From the NCBI RefSeq assembly GCF_000003605.2, contig NW_003152255.1:1-27968 (forward strand): DNA of 27,968 bases, given 5' to 3'. The stretch comes from Saccoglossus kowalevskii (Eukaryota > Hemichordata > Enteropneusta > Harrimaniidae). Positions 24,801 to 27,968 of this stretch are shown here, piece after piece (position 1 is the stretch's first letter; the number at the start of each line of letters is the position of its first letter). The position numbers and the translations under genes were made by a program. The notes beneath the pieces are model-generated. The model was not told the DNA's origin. It did not search any database and saw nothing but the letters and a program-made list of their open reading frames with translations.

Positions 24801-27800
24801 AAACCAAAGCAAGTAAAAGGCAGAACTAGCAGGAGAAGATCCACAGCTAAAAGGTACTTTGATATGATTTTATACAGAGTGCAGCTGAAAGAGATGTACA
24901 TATATTCTTGATTTTGGAGTCAGTGTGTTGTGGCTAAGTGTTGTTAAGAGATGTATATTTTTTTGATCCACTAACCATATGCCTGGAGATTTGTTCTGTA
25001 GCAGCGACAATTGAATGTTTTAGTGTATTTTCAACTTTATTGCGCCTGTTCTGAGAATTATCCAGTCAGTTAGCAAGATGACTTGCAACTTGTAAAACAC
25101 TTTGGTTTTCGTGCATTCTAGTCTTGACAGAGCCATTCAATTGACCTGCGCTCAGTTTATGATCATTCCATTATCATACTAGACAAGGGTAATGTGTGGT
25201 TTTTACCTTGCCCGAATCGTAAATGAGAAGGGTAAGGTATGGGAGAGGGAAGTTTTTGTCAGCGGCGTCTGTCGTCGATTATGTTATACTCTGGCTTGTT
25301 AGCACAATAAGTCAAAAAATATTTATTCAACTGTTTTCATTTTACTATATATTCTGATTTAATATAAATCTTTGGCCAAGTTCAAAGTTTGTGTGTCTAG
25401 CTCTTGTATTTTTCAGATATTGGTAAAAAAAGTAGCTTAAAATCGACATTGGTTTGACATTGGGTCAGCCTCAACTGACAGACCTGGGTTCAAGCCCAGG
25501 ACCCGGCTTTTTTCTCCCTTTGTTTTTGTAATTTAACTGTTTGTATTCAATCCTTTTGTATAAGCAACTGATTCTTCCTATTTTTAGCTCCGCTGTCGAC
25601 TTTGTTGGGCGGAGCTTATCATATGAGTGATTGTTCGTCTCCGTCGTCCGTGTCAATGTTTTAGTTTTTAGACTTCTTCTTGAAAACTACAAGCCTGAAT
25701 GCTTTGATACTTGGTGTATATGTACCTTGGGTAGACCACTCTCAGATTTGTTCATTTCATGATGATATCTTCAATTCTCTAATTTTTTTGAATATTTTTG
25801 TCATTTTTGGTAAAAAGTGATATTTTCGACTTGTTTAAAAACCGCAAGTCCAATTGCTTTGATATTACATATATAGGTACTACATGTGGACCTCTTTCAG
25901 ATTTGTTAATTTCGTGGTGGTATCTTCAATTATCTAATTTCGATGATTATTTTTGGTGAAAAGTGATATTTTTGAATTCTTGTTGAAGACAGCAAGTTCT
26001 GTTGCTTTGATACTATGCATATTGTTCATTTTCTTATGATATCGTCTGTTCTTTATTTGAAATGTGCATTGCTAACAGCGGAGCTATCTCAGCCGACAGG
26101 CTGCTTGTTTATTTTAGTATTTTACATTATCCTATGAGGTCTTCATGTAGCCCACAAATAACCTGTAAATGTGAATATGAATTTTAGCATAATTGGTTGA
26201 CCTAATTATATATTTATATAATAATAATAATTTGTAATGGAGAGTGCATCTCTGACCATCTGCCACAACATAATATCTGTACAGTTGACAAGTCTTTGAG
26301 AGAATGTACTTGGGCATGTACTTGGAAATGGGTCGGAAGTGTGGATGAATAACCTTGGCTGTAGAAAAAGTGAATACACTTTGTAATAGCACTTGAAATA
26401 ATGCAGACCCAGATGTGGTGACATACATGTGTATGGACATTGGTAGGCCATGCTCTCAAGTGGCTGCAATGCATTTCTTTTGCTCTGCTCAAGCTGCCCT
26501 TTGTGTTTTGTGTAGTTATTTTGTTGTTACAGGTATTTTGACTGGGTACTGTGTAACAAGAAGTTGATTCATTACCCATGTAATTTGTTACTACAGTAAG
26601 TCAATCTGTTACCTTGCGATAATTAGTCAATTTGTTAGTCAGTACAACAAGTCGATTTGTGTTACTTAAGTTCATCATCACTATAGTTTTGTTTATTATG
26701 CATATGTCCCAGAATTTGATATGTAGTAAATGTAACCATGTAGTTTCAGCAGCTTAGAAAGAACAAAAATATGTTGAAATGCCCCACACCTACCCCTACT
26801 TCCCATTGACTTCAACTTCCCAAACGAGCTAGCATCTATTTCAAACTGTATGCTTCAAACAACTGCATGGTTATTAGCAACGCGAGTCATCTTGCCTGTC
26901 ATACACCCAAAATGCTCATCACATATAACACAAGGTATAGTGATTACATTTGTTCCTAAAGGGCAAGGTGGTTATAGTTCCACTATGTTTTAAAATAATG
27001 TATCCATTAGAATACATGAATCTTGTACGTTGTAAATTCTTGAGAAATGAAGGATAGTTATTGAATATGTACACAAGATTAAGCAAATCACTATTTAGAC
27101 AATCTCCATAAAACAGCACGCTATCGGTCAAAACTGCGCCCTCAAGTCCCGAACAAAGCAAAAGACGAGTTTTTCGCACCACCTTGCTGACTGACTGACT
27201 GACTGACTGACTGACTGCCACTATCACTCTTGGTACCATAAATTGGCCTGTTAACTAATATATTTATCACAAGATATTTATAATTATCATACTCAATGTT
27301 GCATTATGATATTGATGGGTAGGTATTGTGTGATCTATTAGACAATTTGTGTATGGGTTTGCCTTTCAATATTTATTTGTGGTATTTTGCATTGTCATTT
27401 ATCTTGTTCACTATAATCCAATGGGTAATACTCAATACTGTTATTACAGACGAAGAACAAACAGTGCAACATCATCAGTAACTACATTGTTGTTAGATCC
27501 CTCATCGCCAGAGCCCAGCGTGTGTTCCACCCCGCTGACTCCAGCACCACCATCAACTCTCAGTGACAACAGCCTTGCATCGCCAACCTCATCCTCGAAG
27601 ACGTTTAGGTTTCCCAAAACAAAAAAGGTAATATTTTTGCATCACTGAAATTAGTTACATTTAGCTTATTTTATTTTTGTCATTAAACATATTTCAGCCG
27701 CTGACAGCACTCCAGTGTTTCAGTATTTTCAGACTGTGGAAATATGCATATGATGGATGTAAAACCCACGATTGGATTGATACAAAACTCTGGCAGGAAT

Positions 27801-27968
27801 CAATCGTGTCTGCTAATGTCAACCAAAGAAAAAAAATTGTGGGGTTGTATATAATTACTTGTGCCAGCTTTGTTTAAATGGTTCAGTGTGGGATCTTCCT
27901 GACCCTTGAATGTAATAATGTCTTACACTTGTTCTAGGTCCCTCCACCCACAACTCCTGGAAGAAACA
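12797..27968 (+). CDS. KMT2E: KMT2E (MLL5)/SETD5-family PHD and SET domain protein, 3' partial, 14 coding exons
   Basis: Join 12797-12864, 14229-14373, 16681-16841, 18053-18240, 19351-19532, 19655-19746, 19925-20200, 21071-21188, 22229-22338, 23755-23992, 24130-24447, 24753-24853, 27450-27627, 27938 to the edge. Every junction has GT-AG ends and preserves frame, giving 735 codons with no stop. The start begins MSI and reaches MAAGS at residues 18-22, as vertebrate KMT2E and SETD5 do. Order: His-rich region 51-64, LGLPYQDHNYG 66-76, PHD finger 123-165, basic linker, degenerate SET 343-445, post-SET cysteines 447-460, charged helix 573-606, PKTKK at about 721-725. Family members (vertebrate KMT2E and SETD5, fly UpSET) are nuclear chromatin regulators; the KMT2E PHD reads H3K4me3, and methyltransferase activity is doubtful. 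The intact PHD resembles KMT2E, while the NQYCADIQ segment is closer to SETD5, so this is best seen as the single pre-duplication gene. The C-terminus lies outside the window. Confidence 0.92.
12865..14228 (+). other. Intron 2
   Basis: Contains a 159-bp MITE (13840-13998) with its flanking duplication; otherwise AT-rich sequence with no recognised element. The opposing short open frames at 13472-13722 have no homology I recognise. Confidence 0.85.
13840..13998. mobile_element. 159-bp hAT-like MITE in intron 2
   Basis: Ends CAGGGCTTAAAC (13840-13851) and GTTGAAGCCCTG (13987-13998) are inverted with one mismatch, and CCAAAT directly flanks both sides (13834-13839 and 13999-14004). Inside, GGCATCAAAGGCA and TGCCTTGATGCC (13860-13886) form a near-perfect palindrome, and GATGCCAAGGCA recurs at 13928-13939. 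CAGGG-type ends resemble hAT elements, though these usually make 8-bp duplications. No ORF. Confidence 0.75.
14229..14373 (+). CDS. KMT2E: KMT2E-like exon 3 (residues 23-71, His-rich)
   Basis: Acceptor TTCTCTAG ends at 14228; donor CAG/GTATAA at 14373/14374, ending in complete-codon phase. It reads DPESNEEP, close to vertebrate EPESVE, then a Thr/Ala stretch, eight consecutive His (55-62) and [10 protein letters not shown], matching vertebrate HHSHSYIGLPY. The His run uses mixed CAC and CAT codons, so it is not a recent pure triplet expansion. Confidence 0.9.
14374..16680 (+). other. Intron 3
   Basis: A 2.3-kb AT-rich intron. At about 15418-15550 is a stretch (TCAAAATCCGTTCGGGAGC followed by TTTTGAGATTTTGCTAACA) of a type common in dispersed repeats of marine invertebrates, so probably a repeat remnant. 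At 15825-15839 is a run of 11 G, one A and three G. No coding exon recognised. Confidence 0.8.
15825..15839 (+). repeat. G-run in intron 3
   Basis: Eleven G, one A, then three G on the + strand, in a short GC-rich patch of an otherwise AT-rich intron; could form G-quadruplex structure. Confidence 0.8.
16681..16841 (+). CDS. KMT2E: KMT2E-like exon 4 (residues 72-125)
   Basis: Acceptor ACTCTTCCAG ends at 16680; donor GTAAGT begins at 16842. Begins [17 protein letters not shown], the conserved DHNYG/proline motif of KMT2E. A Ser/Asn/Glu-rich spacer follows, then TRCI plus the first two bases of Cys125, giving the first two zinc ligands of the PHD finger (C123, C125). Confidence 0.93.
16842..18052 (+). 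other. Intron 4
   Basis: A 1.2-kb AT-rich intron. An open frame at 17734-17955 has no recognisable motif and does not join either neighbouring exon by good splice sites. I see no repeat in it. Confidence 0.85.
18053..18240 (+). CDS. KMT2E: KMT2E-like exon 5 (PHD finger, residues 125-188)
   Basis: Acceptor GGTGCAG ends at 18052. Encodes most of the PHD finger: [20 protein letters not shown] then [17 protein letters not shown]. Zinc ligands read C123, C125, C137, C140, H145, C148, C162, C165 (Cys4-His-Cys3). Trp143 is at the position of the aromatic-cage Trp that binds H3K4me3 in KMT2E. A basic KSKKK-type stretch follows. Two donors are possible, GTATAG at 18241 or GTAATG at 18247; both keep frame. 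Confidence 0.93.
18535..18962 (+). mobile_element. Divergent transposon-like repeat, copy D (intron 5)
   Basis: Related to copies A-C through GCGGAGCT at the left, the shared core TTTTTGTCATTTTTGGT in two units, and the right ACAGCGGAGCTA at 18941-18952. Its internal unit (CCTCTGTCAGATTTGTT) recurs at 18626 and 18786, a 160-bp period. It differs from the other copies over much of its length, so it looks older or a separate subfamily. Confidence 0.65.
19351..19532 (+). CDS. KMT2E: KMT2E-like exon 6 (residues 188-248, acidic then basic linker)
   Basis: Acceptor TTTAAAACCAG ends at 19350; donor AAG/GTATTG at 19532/19533, complete-codon phase. Reads [11 protein letters not shown], nearly identical to vertebrate DTSATESGDEV, then [14 protein letters not shown], matching YTAFQHTPTSITLT, followed by a Lys/Arg-rich run likely to act as a nuclear localisation signal. 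The linker joins PHD and SET. Confidence 0.92.
19655..19746 (+). CDS. KMT2E: KMT2E-like exon 7 (residues 249-279)
   Basis: Acceptor CGTTTTACAG ends at 19654; donor GTAGGT at 19747. Encodes [13 protein letters not shown] through SWDMEAVM and two bases of Cys279. Sequence similarity to vertebrates is weak, but the Trp aligns with the family's WE/WDRYEE region before the SET domain, and both splice phases fit. Supported mostly by frame continuity between well-conserved neighbours. Confidence 0.8.
19925..20200 (+). CDS. KMT2E: KMT2E-like exon 8 (pre-SET and start of SET, residues 279-371)
   Basis: Acceptor TTTTGTCAG ends at 19924; donor AAAAG/GTAAGT at 20200/20201. Contains [16 protein letters not shown], like SETD5 TNQYSADVQ, and ends [20 protein letters not shown], matching vertebrate [20 protein letters not shown]. 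The EYxG motif of ordinary SET domains is EYIS here, with the Gly lost. Confidence 0.92.
20290..20935 (+). mobile_element. Transposon-like repeat, copy B (intron 8)
   Basis: Left end TTTAGCTCCGCTGTTGAC with the same self-complementary arm (AGCTCCGC with GCGGAGCT). Internal units start near 20461, 20618 and 20772 (periods 157 and 154 bp), followed by a partial unit. The right ACAGCGGAGCTA end is missing; similarity stops near GTCCCATTG at about 20935, so the right side is truncated. An open frame across its left half is shared with copy A and is a by-product of the repeat. Confidence 0.8.
21071..21188 (+). CDS. KMT2E: KMT2E-like exon 9 (SET domain core, residues 371-410)
   Basis: Acceptor TCATTTTCAG ends at 21070; donor GAG/GTGAGA at 21188/21189. 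[28 protein letters not shown] and SRSCCPNAE are near matches to vertebrate KMT2E and SETD5. The NHSCxPN motif of active SET enzymes is SRSCCPN here, as in KMT2E where it is RRSCTPN; the His is lost. Confidence 0.95.
21189..22228 (+). other. Intron 9
   Basis: A 1.0-kb AT-rich intron splitting the SET domain between Glu410 and Val411. Nothing recognisable inside. Confidence 0.85.
22229..22338 (+). CDS. KMT2E: KMT2E-like exon 10 (SET C-terminal part, residues 411-447)
   Basis: Acceptor TTTATTTAG ends at 22228; donor TTG/GTAAGC at 22338/22339. Reads [17 protein letters not shown] then [14 protein letters not shown], matching vertebrate VRHEIQDGTIHLYIYSI and KGTEITIAFDFDY. The position of the ELTYDY catalytic Tyr is Phe-containing (FDFNF). 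Ends in two bases of Cys447. Confidence 0.94.
22740..23245. repeat. Degenerate tandem repeat of about 130 bp in intron 10
   Basis: Three to four diverged units. Landmarks are GATACATGTCCATG at 22931 and AATACATGTCCATG at 23061, TTCATTCAAATTTT and TTCATTCATATTTGGC before them, and a GATCAA then GGC-rich motif after each (for example GATCAAGGTTTGCCGACTGG near 23095). Spacing is about 120-130 bp. Confidence 0.65.
23755..23992 (+). CDS. KMT2E: KMT2E-like exon 11 (post-SET, residues 447-526)
   Basis: Acceptor TTTTTTTGTAG ends at 23754; donor CAG/GTATAG at 23992/23993. Cys447, Cys453, Cys455 and Cys460 form the post-SET pattern seen in KMT2E (C, CxC, C). A Lys/His/Asn-rich segment follows, then [13 protein letters not shown], matching vertebrate QRKLSPLRLSVSN. 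Confidence 0.93.
24130..24447 (+). CDS. KMT2E: KMT2E-like exon 12 (acidic region and charged helix, residues 527-632)
   Basis: Acceptor TCTTTCCAG ends at 24129; donor CAA/GTAAGT at 24447/24448. A Glu/Pro-rich stretch (529-570) precedes [17 protein letters not shown] and [10 protein letters not shown], almost the same as vertebrate [17 protein letters not shown] and KRREQALERI. This is probably a long charged single helix or coiled coil. Codon-level purine richness creates long antisense open frames, which are not genes. Confidence 0.94.
24753..24853 (+). CDS. KMT2E: KMT2E-like exon 13 (residues 633-666)
   Basis: Acceptor CCTTGTGTAG ends at 24752; donor AAAAG/GTACTT at 24853/24854. Encodes a Ser/Val/Pro stretch then a basic [12 protein letters not shown] tail that recalls the basic region after the charged helix in vertebrates. 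Assignment rests on splice sites and phase (ends two bases into a codon, completed by 27450). Confidence 0.8.
25483..25500 (+). other. tRNA-like T-arm / B-box hairpin, probable SINE remnant
   Basis: CCTGGG TTCAAG CCCAGG forms a 6-bp stem with a 6-nt loop and contains GGTTCAAGCCC, close to an RNA polymerase III B box. CCCGGC and a T-run follow. No acceptor stem, anticodon arm or clear A box is found upstream, so it is not a tRNA gene; it lies about 80 bp before transposon copy C. Confidence 0.35.
25581..26112 (+). mobile_element. Transposon-like repeat, copy C (intron 13)
   Basis: The most complete copy: left TAGCTCCGCTGT at 25585-25596 and right ACAGCGGAGCTA at 26075-26086 are perfect 12-bp inverted repeats, slightly inside the ends. 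About two and a half internal units (CAGATTTGTT at 25743 and 25898, 155-bp period). The tail TCTCAGCCGACAGGCTGCTTG matches copy A. No coding capacity, so a non-autonomous DNA element or MITE is likely. Confidence 0.82.
27187..27217. repeat. CTGA tetranucleotide microsatellite
   Basis: Nearly eight perfect CTGA units in intron 13. Confidence 0.95.
27450..27627 (+). CDS. KMT2E: KMT2E-like exon 14 (Ser/Thr/Pro-rich, residues 666-725)
   Basis: Acceptor GTTATTACAG ends at 27449; donor AAG/GTAATA at 27627/27628, complete-codon phase. Ser/Thr/Pro-rich low-complexity sequence ends FRFPKTKK, matching YPKTKK of vertebrate KMT2E and SETD5, the anchor that in vertebrates precedes HLVNEWL. It follows a 2.6-kb intron. 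Confidence 0.85.
27938..27968 (+). CDS. KMT2E: KMT2E-like exon 15, cut by the window edge (residues 726-735)
   Basis: Acceptor CTTGTTCTAG ends at 27937. Reads [10 protein letters not shown] in the phase left by exon 14 and is open to the edge. The match to vertebrates is not visible in ten residues, so this exon rests on the acceptor, the phase and the Pro/Thr composition. Confidence 0.65.

Larger units (their letters stand above)
24854..27449 (+). other. Intron 13
   Basis: The longest intron among the coding exons here (2.6 kb). It contains a tRNA-like hairpin at 25483-25500, a transposon-like copy at about 25581-26112 and a CTGA microsatellite at 27187-27217. The overlapping antisense frames at 26132-26579 have no recognisable motifs. 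Confidence 0.8.

Noticed and set aside
25441-25515. tRNA gene
   Set aside because: Only a T-arm-like hairpin with a B-box-like sequence is present, the loop is 6 nt instead of 7, and no acceptor or anticodon stem is found.

Overview
The window is animal nuclear DNA: AT-rich, with long introns, GT-AG splice sites, microsatellites, minisatellites and small non-autonomous DNA transposons. No bacterial operons, rRNA, CRISPR array or convincing tRNA gene is visible. The repeat style (short elements with AGCTCCGCTGT inverted ends, hAT-like MITEs) and the conserved protein fit an invertebrate, possibly a non-vertebrate deuterostome such as a hemichordate. That placement is inference and is not fixed by the sequence.

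The window holds one recognisable gene, on the + strand: the 5' two-thirds or so of an ancestral-type KMT2E (MLL5)/SETD5/UpSET homologue. A putative non-coding first exon ends at the strong donor after 5070. A 7.6-kb first intron follows, then 14 coding exons from 12797 to the window edge at 27968, where the gene runs off. All 13 coding junctions keep frame, giving 735 codons so far. In order the protein has a conserved KMT2E/SETD5 N-terminus, a His-rich stretch, the DHNYG/proline motif, a PHD finger (residues about 123-165), a basic linker, a degenerate SET domain (about 343-445) with post-SET cysteines, a highly charged KKMTREERK helix and a Ser/Pro-rich region.

Layout: 1-556 is a 32-33-bp minisatellite interrupted by a MITE. 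557-4190 is intergenic with palindromes and a 152-bp tandem duplication. 4191-5070 is a probable promoter plus first exon, with four YY1-like ATGGCG/CGCCAT cores, a CRE-like site and an NRF1-like site. 5071-12688 is intron 1. 12689-27968 is the coding part. Introns 1, 5, 8 and 13 carry copies of one transposon-like family whose internal unit of about 155 bp varies in number. Intron 2 has a 159-bp MITE with a matching 6-bp flanking duplication. Intron 10 has a degenerate 130-bp tandem array.

The most interesting points are: the start codon overlaps the stop of an upstream ORF (ATGA); two tandem in-frame donors at exon 5 would add or remove two residues between the PHD and SET regions; the SET domain lacks several canonical catalytic and cofactor residues, implying a chromatin reader or scaffold rather than an active methyltransferase; and a small transposon family recurs within one gene.
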